A stretch of 64,000 bases of DNA from Thioalkalivibrio thiocyanodenitrificans ARhD 1. GTDB taxonomy: Bacteria > Pseudomonadota > Gammaproteobacteria > Ectothiorhodospirales > Ectothiorhodospiraceae. The stretch is taken from positions 2,729,407 to 2,793,406 of the forward strand of contig NZ_KB900536.1 in the NCBI RefSeq assembly GCF_000378965.1. Reading direction: 5' to 3'. The notes under the pieces are model-generated. The model was not told the origin of the DNA. It saw only the letters and a list, made by a program, of their open reading frames with translations, and made no database searches. Every line of letters starts with the position of its first letter. Position 1 is the stretch's first letter. The translations under genes and the position numbers were made by a program. Below are positions 9,562 to 18,448 of the stretch, piece after piece.

Positions 9562-9717
9562 GTCTCCCGGTTCTCCGGTGAGGGTTGGCATGGAGAGGTC
9601 CAGTGTACCCCGCCACCGGGTTCCATGACATTCTGTAGGCATTCCCCGGCGCGCCGAATGCCAGAATCCAGGGGACGGGGTACACTAGAACCGATGAATT
9701 CTGAAGGAGGGCAGGTC

Positions 9718-11082
9718 GTGACCATGGATTCCGTGAATCCGGCCAACGGCTCCGTACTGGGCCGTTTTGACACCTGGGATGCGCCGCGTGTCAGCAAGGC
9801 TCTGGACCTTGCCGGGCGCGCCGCCCCGGAATGGGCGCGCATGGATATTGCGGACCGCGGCACGTTGCTGCGCCGGGCGGGCGAGGTGCTGCGCCAGCGT
9901 CAGGCGCATTTCTCGCAGATCATTACCCAGGAGATGGGCAAACTGGCCGCGGAGGCGTACGCGGAGATCGACAAGTGCGCCAGGGTCTGCGATTACTACG
10001 CGGAAGAAGCCCCGCGCTTTCTGGCCGACGAGGTGATGGAATCCGACGCGGCGCGGTCGCTGGTGGCATGGCAGCCGCTGGGCACCGTGCTGGCGGTGAT
10101 GCCCTGGAATTTCCCCTTCTGGCAGGTGTTTCGTTTCGCCGCCCCGGCGCTCATGGCGGGCAATACGGCCCTGCTCAAGCACGCATCCAACGTGCCCCGC
10201 TGCGCGCTGGCCATCGAGGAGGTGTTTCACGACGCAGGATTTCCCGCAGGCGTGTTCCAGACCCTCATGATCGGCGCCCCCCGCGTGGCTGACGTGATCC
10301 GCGACCGGCGGGTTCACGCGGTCACCCTGACCGGGAGCGAACCGGCGGGCCGAGCCGTGGCGGCGGTGGCCGGCGAGATGCTCAAGAAGACCGTCCTGGA
10401 GTTGGGCGGCTCGGACCCCTTCGTCGTGCTGGAGGACGCGGACCTGGATCTCACCGTGGAACAGGCGGTGGCCTCGCGCTTCATGAACGCGGGCCAGAGT
10501 TGCATCGCCGCCAAGCGATTCATCGTGGTGGAGCCGGTGGCCGAGGCCTTTCTGGGCCGTTTCCGGGAAGCGGTGCGTGCCCTCCGGCCCGGAGACCCCT
10601 CCAGCGACGCCACCACCCTCGCCCCCATGGCCCGCGAGGACCTGCGCGACGCGTTGCATGCGCAGGTGCGTGACTCCATCGCCGCCGGTGCCGTGCCGCT
10701 GGAAGGCTGCGAACCCGTGCCCGGCAAGGGGATGTGGTACCGGGCATCCATTCTCGATCGGGTCGCCCCGGGCATGCCGGCGTACGAGGAGGAGATGTTC
10801 GGTCCCGTGGCGGCCGTCATCCGCGCCCGGGACGAGGACGACGCAGTGCGGATCGCCAACGACACCCGCTTCGGACTGGGTGGCAGCGTCTGGACCCGGG
10901 ATACTGCCCGCGGGGAGGCCCTGGCCCGCCGTCTCGCCTGCGGCTGCGCCTTCGTCAACGGCCTGGTGAAGAGCGATCCCCGGCTGCCGTTCGGCGGCAT
11001 CAAGGATTCCGGCTACGGCCGTGAGCTCTCCCTGCTGGGTATCCGCGAATTCGTCAACGCCAAGACGATCTGGATCCGCTAG
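9718..11082 (+). CDS. NAD(P)-dependent aldehyde dehydrogenase, succinate-semialdehyde dehydrogenase-like (Sad/GabD type)
   Basis: This cytosolic aldehyde dehydrogenase has about 454 residues. Visible motifs are PWNFPFWQVFR (about 122), LTGSEPAGRAV (NAD clamp), LELGGSDPFVVL with the general-base Glu (about 225-236) and NAGQSCIAAKRF with the catalytic Cys (about 258-269), followed by EEMFGPVAAV. The short 450-460 length and sequence style resemble E. coli Sad (YneI), which oxidises succinate semialdehyde to succinate. GTG 9718 has AAGGAGG seven bases upstream and is chosen over ATG 9694 and ATG 9724. TACACT at 9681-9686 may be its -10. Substrate assignment within the ALDH superfamily is tentative. 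Confidence 0.88.
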   Translation: MTMDSVNPANGSVLGRFDTWDAPRVSKALDLAGRAAPEWARMDIADRGTLLRRAGEVLRQRQAHFSQIITQEMGKLAAEAYAEIDKCARVCDYYAEEAPRFLADEVMESDAARSLVAWQPLGTVLAVMPWNFPFWQVFRFAAPALMAGNTALLKHASNVPRCALAIEEVFHDAGFPAGVFQTLMIGAPRVADVIRDRRVHAVTLTGSEPAGRAVAAVAGEMLKKTVLELGGSDPFVVLEDADLDLTVEQAVASRFMNAGQSCIAAKRFIVVEPVAEAFLGRFREAVRALRPGDPSSDATTLAPMAREDLRDALHAQVRDSIAAGAVPLEGCEPVPGKGMWYRASILDRVAPGMPAYEEEMFGPVAAVIRARDEDDAVRIANDTRFGLGGSVWTRDTARGEALARRLACGCAFVNGLVKSDPRLPFGGIKDSGYGRELSLLGIREFVNAKTIWIR

Positions 11083-11134
11083 TGTTTCGCGTGTCCGAAC
11101 GCCCGGTACCGCCGGATGACGGCGGGAGGCCATC

Positions 11135-11737
11135 ATGAGCGTCGCCGGATTCGCCGGTGATACGGTGGAGCGGATGAGCTACCTGGGCCTCGGGGTATCC
11201 ATGCTGGCGGTGGCTCCCGAGTTTCTCATGCCCTTTGCCGGCTTTCTGGCGCATCAGGGCAACCTGCACCTGTTGGGCGTGATCATCGCCGGCAGCCTGG
11301 GCGGCACCCTGGGCTCGACCATTCTTTATCTGATCGCCCGCCGCGTGGGCGAGCAACGCGTGCGGCGTTTCTTTCAGCGCCGGGGACGGTTCCTGCTGCT
11401 GCGTGAATCGGACCTGGACGTGGTCCTCGGCGTCTTTGAGCGGCATGGTGAATGGCTGGTACTGGTCGGCCGCTTCGTGCCCACGGTGCGAAGCCTCGTT
11501 TCCCTGCCGGCGGGCCTGCTTCCCATGCCGTTTCCGCGGTTCCTGCTGTTCACCCTGGCGGGTACGACCCTGTGGTGCGCGGCGCTCTCCGTTGGCGGTT
11601 ACCTGCTCGGTGTGCAGTGGCGCGTGCTGGAGAAATGGCTCGGATTCTACGGCACGACCGCCGTCTCGCTGGTGGTGCTGGCGGTGGCGGGGTTCACCCT
11701 GTACCGCTTGAAGGAATTCGTCTACGAGCAGCGCTAG
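11135..11737 (+). CDS. DedA/VTT-family membrane protein
   Basis: The gene encodes a 200-residue protein with about five hydrophobic segments. It carries the DedA (SNARE-associated, VTT) signature: E-F-x-x-P-F-A-G-F-L near residue 29, the G-S-x-x-G-x-x-G-S-x-x-Y block (IAGSLGGTLGSTILYLIARRVG), and GRFVPTVRSLVSLPAGLLPMPFPRFL near 112-133 with the conserved G-R-F-x-P-x-x-R. Members act in lipid flipping, membrane homeostasis and proton-motive-force-linked resistance; some transport undecaprenyl phosphate. The exact cargo here is unknown. It starts 52 bases after the aldehyde dehydrogenase stop, so co-transcription is possible. Confidence 0.9.
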   Translation: MSVAGFAGDTVERMSYLGLGVSMLAVAPEFLMPFAGFLAHQGNLHLLGVIIAGSLGGTLGSTILYLIARRVGEQRVRRFFQRRGRFLLLRESDLDVVLGVFERHGEWLVLVGRFVPTVRSLVSLPAGLLPMPFPRFLLFTLAGTTLWCAALSVGGYLLGVQWRVLEKWLGFYGTTAVSLVVLAVAGFTLYRLKEFVYEQR

Positions 11738-11788
11738 CCCGTAGGTCGCGAAGCAGAATGCCTGCGCATTGTGTAGCCCGGATTGATC

Positions 11789-11858
11789 GTAGGAGCCCGG
11801 TCCTCCGGGCGAAAGGGGCTTGGTTTGGGGAGGATCGCCCGGAGGACCGGGCTCCTAC
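11789..11858. repeat. REPIN copy 2, family A
   Basis: The arms match the copy at 5621, with a shorter spacer of about 23 bases that differs in sequence. It lies in the convergent gap between the dedA-like gene and moaA. Confidence 0.85.
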
Positions 11859-11956
11859 GGGGGGCGGCGGGTGCCTGGCCCACGGGTGAGCCGGGATTCG
11901 CTCATTCGGGACGCGTCACGGAACGGATCAGCAAGTCCCTTGACCGGACTCGCCTT

Positions 11957-11984
11957 TTGAATCTTGAATCTTGAATCTTGTCTC
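11957..11984. repeat. Heptamer tandem array TTGAATC x3 plus one variant
   Basis: Three perfect TTGAATC units are followed by TTGTCTC, immediately downstream of the moaA stop. It belongs to the 7-base-period repeat class seen at many gene ends in this window. Confidence 0.85.
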
Positions 11985-11998
11985 TAAATCCTTCCTTC

Positions 11999-12982
11999 CT
12001 ACCCGCCCGTCATCGACATGAAGCGCAGGAGCTTCTCGGGGCGGTCGCGGAACTCGTGGCGTTCAGGCTTCAGGTCCACGGCACGCCGGATGGCGTCGAA
12101 CAGTTCCGTGTCGCTGCAGCCGGCACGCAGCAGGGGGCGAAGCTCAAGGTTGTGCTCCTGACCCAGGCAGGTGTAGATGGTGCCGTCCACGGACAGGCGC
12201 ACCCGGTTACAGGTCTCGCAGAAGTGCTGGGAAATGGGGGTGATGAAACCGATCCTGAGGTCCGTGCCCACCACCTGCATGTAGCGGGCCGGGCCGCCGC
12301 CGGGCATCACGCCGGGCACCAGGTCGAAGCGTTCTTCCAGTCGGGCCCTGACGGTCTGCAGGTCCAGGTAGTGATCCCGGCTGGCATGGCGGCCCGTGTC
12401 GCCCATGGGCATGGTCTCGATGAAGCGCAGCGTGAACCCGTGCTCCAGGCAGAATTCCACCATGTCCTCGAACTCGCCGTCGTTGACGCCCTTCATGGCC
12501 ACCATGTTGATCTTGATGGGGGAAAGGCCCGTGTCCCTTGCTGCCATAAGCCCGTCCAGGACCTTTTCCAGCTTGCCCCCGGTGACCTGCTTGAAGACCT
12601 CCGGCTTGAGGGAGTCGAGGCTTACGTTGATGCGGGATACGCCCGCGTCCCTGAGCGCCCGCGCGTGCTTGCGCATGCGCGTGGCGTTGGTGGACAGGGA
12701 GATGTCGTTGATGCCGGGGAGGGCGGCAAGCCGTGAGACGAGGTCGGGAAGGTTCTTGCGTACCAGCGGTTCGCCCCCGGTCAGGCGCACGCGCTGCACG
12801 CCGAGCCGGCCGAAGGCGCCCATGACCCGGGTGATCTCGTCGAAGGTCAGCCAGTGCCCGGGTTCCTCGAAATCCCTGAACCCCCGGGGCATGCAATAGA
12901 AGCAGCGCAGATCACACTGGTCCGTGACCGAAAGGCGTACGTATTCGATCTGCCTGCCGAAACGATCTGTCAGTTGCGCCAT
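11999..12982 (-). CDS. moaA: GTP 3',8-cyclase MoaA (molybdenum cofactor biosynthesis)
   Basis: This radical-SAM enzyme of 327 residues catalyses the first step of molybdopterin synthesis, from GTP to 3',8-cyclo-GTP. The N-terminal cluster motif is CDLRCFYC (C-x3-C-x2-C, residues about 22-29), followed by RLTGGEPLVRKNL. The C-terminal second [4Fe-4S] motif reads FCETCNRVRLSVDGTIYTCLG. The protein ends MTGG, keeping the conserved C-terminal Gly-Gly needed for activity. All expected parts are present. Its neighbourhood fits, since soeA, 5 kb away, encodes a molybdopterin enzyme. No other moa/moe genes are in the window. Confidence 0.97.
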   Translation of the reverse strand: MAQLTDRFGRQIEYVRLSVTDQCDLRCFYCMPRGFRDFEEPGHWLTFDEITRVMGAFGRLGVQRVRLTGGEPLVRKNLPDLVSRLAALPGINDISLSTNATRMRKHARALRDAGVSRINVSLDSLKPEVFKQVTGGKLEKVLDGLMAARDTGLSPIKINMVAMKGVNDGEFEDMVEFCLEHGFTLRFIETMPMGDTGRHASRDHYLDLQTVRARLEERFDLVPGVMPGGGPARYMQVVGTDLRIGFITPISQHFCETCNRVRLSVDGTIYTCLGQEHNLELRPLLRAGCSDTELFDAIRRAVDLKPERHEFRDRPEKLLRFMSMTGG

Positions 12983-13259
12983 GTCAGTGCCACTCCAGGC
13001 TGCTTATTATAGCGTGCCGATCATGGCGCCCCGGTTCACCGGGGCCGTGGCCCATGGGCGGCCGTGGCGGTCATAGACGCAGGATACGCCAAACAGGACC
13101 CGGAAATCCATGATATAAAGGCCGTTGCTTTTCCGGCCCGGCACGCGATAACTTCCTGTAATATCAATCGCTTGGGTCATCTGAAGTCGAATTCCGGCGC
13201 CGGGGCGGGAAGGTTCCGAACCCGCTGCCGGGCAGGTACACGGTCATGGAGCAATGCAA

Positions 13260-14426
13260 ATGGCGTCCGGCCCGCGAGAAATTGTCACCCCCTTCCGTCC
13301 CATCCCGCTGGAGGTCCCGGAGGGGATGAAGCCCAACGAGTTCTTCAACAGCACCGAGAATCTGGCCGACCTGGCCCACAACAACGGCCTGCTGGCGAAC
13401 CCGGAAAATCTGCTGCTTTACCGAAAGGCGCTCGGTCACAGCAACGAGTTCGACACGTCCATCATCTACAACACCTCCAAGTGCATCCTGGACCCACTGG
13501 CGCGCCCGGTGCGCCGCACCCAGGTGCCGGAGCCGGTCCGTCACGCGTGGAACAGGATGAACGGCATCATCATAGATTACATGCTCGAGCAGTACCCGGA
13601 CCCCGGCGAGGCACTGGTGCTGGCCGGCGAGGCGAGCCTGGATGCCACGTGGCCGTTGACCTCCCCCGGCGTGCCCAGCATCCGCATGCTGCACAACCAC
13701 TTCATCGTCTTCCCCATGGAGGACCTCAGGGGCGCGCCCCTGGCCGATCCCAAGAACCCGAACCTGACCGATGGCGGGCAGCACAGTCTCTTTCAGGCCT
13801 ACATGCGCGAGGTCTACCGGGAATTCTTCACCCGCGCCCTGGATCTGAAGGTGCTCGCGCCCGCCGCCGACGAAGATGCCCGGATCGATCTCACCGGCTA
13901 TCCCCAGGGTCTGCCCAGCTGGGAGATCCGGGGCGGCGCGGATGCCCTCAAAGAAGTGCGTTTCTGGAAGGAGTACGACGAGATCCTGAAAGGCTTCCTG
14001 GATTTCTACCGCACCTTCTTCACCCAGGTGTCCACCCGCGGCGCACCCATGCCGGAGGGCGTGCACTTCCCCGATCAGGTGGAGGAGGTGCTGCTGTTCA
14101 ACAACGATTTCCTGCGCACCGCAAAGAAGGTGCGCGATCGCTGCATCACGGATGCGCGGTATGCCCACGCCATCCGCTGGCAGCCGGCGTTCAAGCAGAT
14201 CATCTACCGCAACGACGACGGCAAGCTGATCGTCACCATCAGCCAGAATTCCATCGGCAACGCCATCACGGAATTGCTGGGTGTCGTGGTGAAACGCGTG
14301 CCCGATGCCGAGGCCTATGAGCGCTTCGAACCGCGGCTCATCGAGCGGCTGCTGGAGGTACGCCGGCGGCTCATCGAGGCGGATCTGGGGGACGGGGTGG
14401 CGACGGATTACTGGGGGGCGGAGTAG
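13260..14426 (+). CDS. Conserved protein of unknown function, 388 residues
   Basis: I do not recognise this family. The protein is soluble-looking, with no signal peptide or membrane segment. Notable are the segment SIRMLHNHFIVFP (about 143-155), which resembles the HxHxx pattern of HIT-type nucleotide transferases but is too short to assign, and a charged middle region with FWKEYDEILKGFLDFYRTFF. A conserved-looking 'IIYRNDDGKLIVTISQNSIGNAI' lies near the C-terminus. ATG 13260 is chosen over ATG 13254 because GGAG at 13248-13251 sits eight bases before it and only two before the other. It lies between moaA and soeABC, which hints at sulfur or Mo-enzyme metabolism, but that is only context. 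Confidence 0.7.
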   Translation: MASGPREIVTPFRPIPLEVPEGMKPNEFFNSTENLADLAHNNGLLANPENLLLYRKALGHSNEFDTSIIYNTSKCILDPLARPVRRTQVPEPVRHAWNRMNGIIIDYMLEQYPDPGEALVLAGEASLDATWPLTSPGVPSIRMLHNHFIVFPMEDLRGAPLADPKNPNLTDGGQHSLFQAYMREVYREFFTRALDLKVLAPAADEDARIDLTGYPQGLPSWEIRGGADALKEVRFWKEYDEILKGFLDFYRTFFTQVSTRGAPMPEGVHFPDQVEEVLLFNNDFLRTAKKVRDRCITDARYAHAIRWQPAFKQIIYRNDDGKLIVTISQNSIGNAITELLGVVVKRVPDAEAYERFEPRLIERLLEVRRRLIEADLGDGVATDYWGAE

Positions 14427-14529
14427 GGCGTGGGTTGCGGCCCATGGCCTTTTTGGATCAATGGGGTTGCAATCCGGGCGGCAGACTTTGGGTCAAGTTT
14501 CAGCTTGAGGCAAAGGATAAAGACAACTT

Positions 14530-14615
14530 CAAAGGCTTTCGATCCCCGTTGCACGGGGCTCGAGTTACTTTCTTTGCTTGTCCAAAGAAAGTAACCAAAG
14601 AAAAGACACCCGGAT
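14530..14615. repeat. Dispersed hairpin element, copy 1 (GTTACTTTCTTTG type)
   Basis: A perfect 13-base-pair hairpin (GTTACTTTCTTTG, loop CTTGTC, arms 14564-14576 and 14583-14595) is preceded by a second small hairpin with CCCCGTTGCACGGGG. An inverted copy lies at 16465-16555, beyond the IS element. No gene is seen in 14427-15160; this gap holds repeats only. Confidence 0.8.
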
Positions 14616-14660
14616 GTCTCGCCCCTGTCGGGGTTCCCTGCGCGCGGGGGTGTTGCGGGG

Positions 14661-15089
14661 AGGTCGATCGACAGGCCGTCCCTGGCCTGACGATCGACGC
14701 GCCGCGTCCCTGCGGCGCCCCTTCGGGCTTTGACCCCGCAACACCCCCGTGCTCGGCGAGCCATACGGAGCAGGTCAAAGACAGCAACCCCTTGGCTTTG
14801 GGTGACCAAGAGTGGATGTGGGAGACGCGTCTGCCATGGGCATACCCGATGCGCTACGCTGATCCGCTCTATCTCCGCCTTGTAGGAGCCCGGTCCTCCG
14901 GGCGATCGGCCGGCCCCGACGGGATCGCCCGAAGGACCGGGCTCCTACAGGAGATCATCGAAGCGGGTTTGACCTTTCCACCCTATGCCGCACCGAGTAG
15001 CGCAGGCTTCGAGGGATCAAGCCCGAAGGGGCGCCGCAGGGACGCGGCGCGTCGGCAGTCAGGCCATGGACGGCCTGTCTGCCGACCCC
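14661..15089. repeat. Long inverted repeat, arms about 75 bp each
   Basis: The left arm 14661-14735 and right arm 15014-15089 are near-reverse complements, sharing the core GCGCCGCGTCCCTGCGGCGC. The roughly 280-base interior carries REPIN copy 3. No coding function is evident. Confidence 0.75.
14882..14948. repeat. REPIN copy 3, family A
   Basis: Same arms as copy 1, but the right arm has CCGAAGG in place of CCGGAGG, a single mismatch in the pairing. It lies inside the long inverted repeat. Confidence 0.85.
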
Positions 15090-15160
15090 CTCGAAGCCGA
15101 GCAACGCAGGGCACCCGCTACAGCGGGTGCGGCATCGGGGTTGTACGAGTCAAGGACATG

Positions 15161-16435
15161 GGTAACACATCAGTCCAAGGACATGGGTTACAGTCTCAGC
15201 GTCCAGTAAGGGGTCTTGCCGCCTTGTTTTTCACGTAGATCCACTGCCCCCAGGCGCAGGGGACCGAAGTGGATCTCCCAGACCCCATCATCGATCTCCT
15301 CCAGACCCACCCTTTCTCCCGCGAGCAGGTGCGAGAGGTAGATCTGCCCACCATGGGCATAGACAACACCGCTGTGGCTCACCACCTTGACCTGGACATG
15401 GCCCGGGTACAACAACTGCGGCAGGCGCTCAGGATAGGGCCGGGGTGAATCGCAGTAGTGGCGCGCGGGTACCTCCTGGCCCAGGGCCTCATGGGGGCGG
15501 TGGTGGTTGTAATGATCCCGAAACTGATCAAAGAGGCGCTGCTGCGCCCTGCGGTTGGCACTGGCCGGGCGGGCGGTGGCCTGCTTAAGGGTGCGGTGCA
15601 TGCGTTCGTGACGCCCATTTTGCTGCGGCTTGCCCGCCTCGATGCGCTCGGGGACGATGCCCAGACGGATCCACCAGATCGACAGACGGCTCAGCCCTGC
15701 CGCAGCGGTGCTGGCAAAGGGCGCACCGTTGTCGCTGCGGATACGCCTGGGCAGGCCATGCTCGCGGAACAGGCGGCGCAAGTAGCGCTGCGCCGAGGCG
15801 GTATCGGTGGCCTGCTCACCCCGACAGCCCAGCAGATAGCGACTGTGGTGATCCATCACGGTCAGTGGATAACACCACTGAGCGTTGCCCAGGCGAAACT
15901 GGCCCTTGTAGTCGGCACTCCAGAGCTCGTTGGGCTTATGGACCGGGCCGAACGGCTGGGGATAGGGGCTGACCCGCCGGCGTCGGCGTCGGGGCTCGGT
16001 CAGGCCCGCGGCCCTGAGGATGTTGTAGATGGTGCTCTTGGACGGCACCCGCTCAGCGGGGAAGCGCGCACTGAGCTGGGCCTGGATCTTCTTCGCCCCG
16101 GGTGCATCACGTCCCTGCTGGCGTAGCTCGATGATGGCCTTGCGTAGCGTGTACGGGATGGCCTCAGGGCTGTGCAAGGGGCGGCGGCTGCGCTCTTGGA
16201 GCCCCTCGAGCTGCTGGGCCTGGTAGCGGCAAATCCACTTGTAGCCGGTCTTGCGGCTGATGCCATAGCGCTCACACAGCTCGCTGTGGCTGTACAAACC
16301 ACGCAGGTGCTCGCCAATAAACAAGATCTTTTCATCCATCGGTCTCAGATCTCTCCAGGGCATGGGCCACCTCCTGTACGTCGGTGGCCTGAGCATAGGT
16401 AATCTGTTACCTATGTCCTTGGACTGATGTGTTAC
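15161..16435 (-). mobile_element. IS481-family insertion sequence
   Basis: An element of about 1275 bp with one transposase gene. The terminal inverted repeats share GGTAACACATCAGTCCAAGG and about ten further bases (left 15161-15193, right 16401-16435 on the opposite strand). The left end carries an extra direct copy of CAAGGACATGGGT just outside (15151-15163). No clear target duplication was found, so the exact outer borders are uncertain by a few bases. Confidence 0.85.
15188..16363 (-). CDS. IS481-family DDE transposase
   Basis: This 391-residue integrase-core transposase has an N-terminal helix-turn-helix (HSELCERYGISRKTGYKWICRY). The catalytic rve domain has the DDE residues in WSADYKGQF, IRSDNGAPF and NGRHERMHRTLK. 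The frame is intact and the stop lies inside the left terminal repeat, as is common in compact IS elements. ATG 16363 follows AGGAGG by six bases, so the longer open frame to 16396 is not used. It inserts into a repeat-filled gap between an unknown gene and soeC and disrupts no visible gene. Confidence 0.95.
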   Translation of the reverse strand: MPWRDLRPMDEKILFIGEHLRGLYSHSELCERYGISRKTGYKWICRYQAQQLEGLQERSRRPLHSPEAIPYTLRKAIIELRQQGRDAPGAKKIQAQLSARFPAERVPSKSTIYNILRAAGLTEPRRRRRRVSPYPQPFGPVHKPNELWSADYKGQFRLGNAQWCYPLTVMDHHSRYLLGCRGEQATDTASAQRYLRRLFREHGLPRRIRSDNGAPFASTAAAGLSRLSIWWIRLGIVPERIEAGKPQQNGRHERMHRTLKQATARPASANRRAQQRLFDQFRDHYNHHRPHEALGQEVPARHYCDSPRPYPERLPQLLYPGHVQVKVVSHSGVVYAHGGQIYLSHLLAGERVGLEEIDDGVWEIHFGPLRLGAVDLREKQGGKTPYWTLRL

Positions 16436-16464
16436 CGATGCCTATAACCCGTACAGGTGTCCTT

Positions 16465-16555
16465 CTTTTGGTTACTTTTCTTGGACAAGCAAGAAAAGTA
16501 ACTCGATCCGCCTGCAAGGCGGATCGAAACGCCTTTGACCTTAATTTCAGCTTCC
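16465..16555. repeat. Dispersed hairpin element, copy 2, inverted relative to copy 1
   Basis: The arms GTTACTTTTCTTG (16471-16483) and CAAGAAAAGTAAC (16490-16502) enclose loop GACAAG, the reverse complement of the loop of copy 1. The adjoining small hairpin is also present but with a different stem sequence (GATCCGCC...GGCGGATC). Confidence 0.8.
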
Positions 16556-16614
16556 CGCGAATCGAACGCGTTCTCCTTGAAACGCCCACTGCAAGACAAA
16601 CGCCCAGATCCCAG

Positions 16615-16640
16615 CTAAGAGAAAAGGGCCCGAAGGCCCT
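16615..16640 (-). terminator. Rho-independent terminator of the soe operon
   Basis: Read on the minus strand: AGGGCC, TTCG tetraloop, GGCCCT, then TTTTCTCTT. It lies 70 bases downstream of the soeC stop. Confidence 0.75.
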
Positions 16641-16709
16641 CTTCATATACGCCACGATCCTATGCCGCCCCGCAGTTCGGGCGTCAGCCCGACCCGCCAT
16701 CAACGGCCC

Positions 16710-17693
16710 TCAAGCAACCGACTGATAATAAAGATTCTGCGGATGCCGCGCCTGGGCAAAGAAGAACCACCGCTCCGCCACCAGCCCCAGGTACTGGACC
16801 ACGAAGGCCGTGGCCAGCAGGGCGGAGACATCGCCGCGCATGAGCAGCGCGGTCACCAGCAGTACGGTGGGGATCAGGAATACCCCGATCAGGAAGATCC
16901 ATTTCACCGATCGGACGAACATCTCCGACATGCCGTGGAAGAACTCGCGCGTGTTGAACGAGCCGCCCATGAAGCCCTGGGATTTCTGCACGATGTTGGG
17001 GTGCTTGATGCCGGTGGCGGTCTGGAGCGTCGATTTGGCCTTGAGGCGGGCGTTGCGGATCAGCGAAGCCGTACGGCTGATCAGGCCCAGCAGCGTGAAG
17101 ATCACCGCCCCCGCGGCCAGAAAGTGCACCAGTTCCACGGCCATGTAGGCCGCATGGGCGGCGGCCAGGGTGAAGCCCGATGCCAGGCCCAGAAGGGTGT
17201 AGTTGGCGACGGTGAGCGGCGAGTGCCATTCCTGCAGGAAGCGCAGGCAGGCGTAGATCATGGCGGTGGTCACGTACAGGATGACTGCCGCCAGCGCGCC
17301 GATCGCGGCCAGCAGCAGGGTAACCGGCACGGCCACGTTGCCGGGCAGGGTGAACAGGACCGGGTTGATGCCGATCAGGTGCACGGCGCCGTACAGGAAC
17401 ACGATGCCCATCATCACCGGCAGCACGATCACCTCGCGCGAAAGCCATGAGGTGCGCCACATGGCCGCCGCGCGCCAGGCCCGCTCCGGGTGCCCCAGGT
17501 GGAAGAACGAGGCGAGCAGGCCCAGCGCCAGCAGTGCCAGGGACATGCCCGCGCCCACCGCGTAGTACGGCGAGGCGTGTTCGGGCAGCAGCCGCAGGGC
17601 GGCATAGAACTCGACGATGGACAGTGCGATGAACAGGCCCTGTCCGGCGCCGATCAGGGTGGTCAGGAAGATGACTGAGAATGCGGGATGCAT
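16710..17693 (-). CDS. soeC: Membrane anchor subunit of sulfite dehydrogenase, SoeC (DmsC/NrfD-like)
   Basis: The gene encodes a 327-residue protein with eight or so hydrophobic segments, resembling the DmsC-type anchor of molybdopterin oxidoreductases. It would bind quinone and take electrons from SoeB. ATG 17693 is used; it starts MHPAFSVIFLTTLIG and places the first membrane segment at the N-terminus. The longer frame upstream overlaps soeB and lacks similarity. It is the third gene of the soeABC set, 23 bases after soeB. In Allochromatium vinosum SoeABC is the main cytoplasmic sulfite-oxidising complex; the same role here is inferred from subunit order and the lack of a Tat signal on SoeA. 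Confidence 0.9.
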   Translation of the reverse strand: MHPAFSVIFLTTLIGAGQGLFIALSIVEFYAALRLLPEHASPYYAVGAGMSLALLALGLLASFFHLGHPERAWRAAAMWRTSWLSREVIVLPVMMGIVFLYGAVHLIGINPVLFTLPGNVAVPVTLLLAAIGALAAVILYVTTAMIYACLRFLQEWHSPLTVANYTLLGLASGFTLAAAHAAYMAVELVHFLAAGAVIFTLLGLISRTASLIRNARLKAKSTLQTATGIKHPNIVQKSQGFMGGSFNTREFFHGMSEMFVRSVKWIFLIGVFLIPTVLLVTALLMRGDVSALLATAFVVQYLGLVAERWFFFAQARHPQNLYYQSVA

Positions 17694-17716
17694 GATGCGT
17701 TCGTCCGTAGTTTCCG

Positions 17717-18448
17717 TTACCAGCTGGTGACGTCGTCGAGGGAGGGCTCGTCGCGGCCCGGGCGTGGCAGCTTGGAGTCGATCTTGAGCGGGTTGTCGCT
17801 GCGCTCCAGTTCCTCCTCGCGGATGGTGATGCGGGTCTTGCGCCGGGGCAGGTAGTGATTGGCCGGTTTCGTGCCCCACTCGGGCATGAGCTGGTAACCG
17901 CCTGCCTCGCGGATGGCCTGGGAGACCACGGAATCCGGGTCGTGGATGTCGCCGTAGAGCCGCGCATTGGTGGGGCAGGCCTTCACGCAGGCGGGCTGAC
18001 GGTCGGCCTCATCCATCTGCGGGTTGTGGATGCGGTCGACGCACAGGGTGCACTTGGTCATCTCCTTGCGTTCCTCGTCGATCTCGCGCACGCCGTAGGG
18101 GCAGGCCCAGGAACAGTACTTGCAGCCGATGCACTTGTCGTAGTCCACCAGCACGATGCCGTTCTCGGGGCGCTTGTAGGAGGCACCGGTGGGGCACACG
18201 GGAACGCAGGGCGGCTCCTCGCAGTGCAGGCAGGACTTGGGGAAGTGGACCGTCTCGGTATTGGGGAATTCGCCCACCTCGTAGGTCTGCACCCGGTTGA
18301 AGAAGGTGCCGGTGGGGTCTTCGTCGTAGGCGTTCCTGTCCGCCAGGGGGCCGGCGCCGCCGGAGGTGTTCCACTCCTTGCAACTGGTCACGCAGGCCTG
18401 GCATCCCACGCACACGTTGAGATCGATCACCAGGGCGAGCTGGGTCAT
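17717..18448 (-). CDS. soeB: Iron-sulfur subunit of sulfite dehydrogenase, SoeB
   Basis: This ferredoxin-like electron transfer subunit (243 residues) has four cysteine clusters: CVGCQACVTSCKEWN, CLHCEEPPCVPVCP, CIGCKYCSWACPYG and CTLCVDR with a later CVKACP. These are the ligands of four [4Fe-4S] clusters, as in DmsB/PsrB/SoeB. It passes electrons from SoeA to SoeC. The ATG overlaps the soeA stop (ATGA), so the two are translationally coupled. No export signal is visible, consistent with a cytoplasmic-facing complex. Confidence 0.93.
   Translation of the reverse strand: MTQLALVIDLNVCVGCQACVTSCKEWNTSGGAGPLADRNAYDEDPTGTFFNRVQTYEVGEFPNTETVHFPKSCLHCEEPPCVPVCPTGASYKRPENGIVLVDYDKCIGCKYCSWACPYGVREIDEERKEMTKCTLCVDRIHNPQMDEADRQPACVKACPTNARLYGDIHDPDSVVSQAIREAGGYQLMPEWGTKPANHYLPRRKTRITIREEELERSDNPLKIDSKLPRPGRDEPSLDDVTSW

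Noticed and set aside
9442-9717. N-terminal extension of the aldehyde dehydrogenase
   Set aside because: It overlaps the divergent NDUFA9-like gene, has no ALDH similarity, and a good ribosome site supports GTG 9718.
14435-15238. 267-codon frame in the repeat region before the IS element
   Set aside because: It consists of inverted repeats, REPIN and IS end sequence and lacks any coding character.
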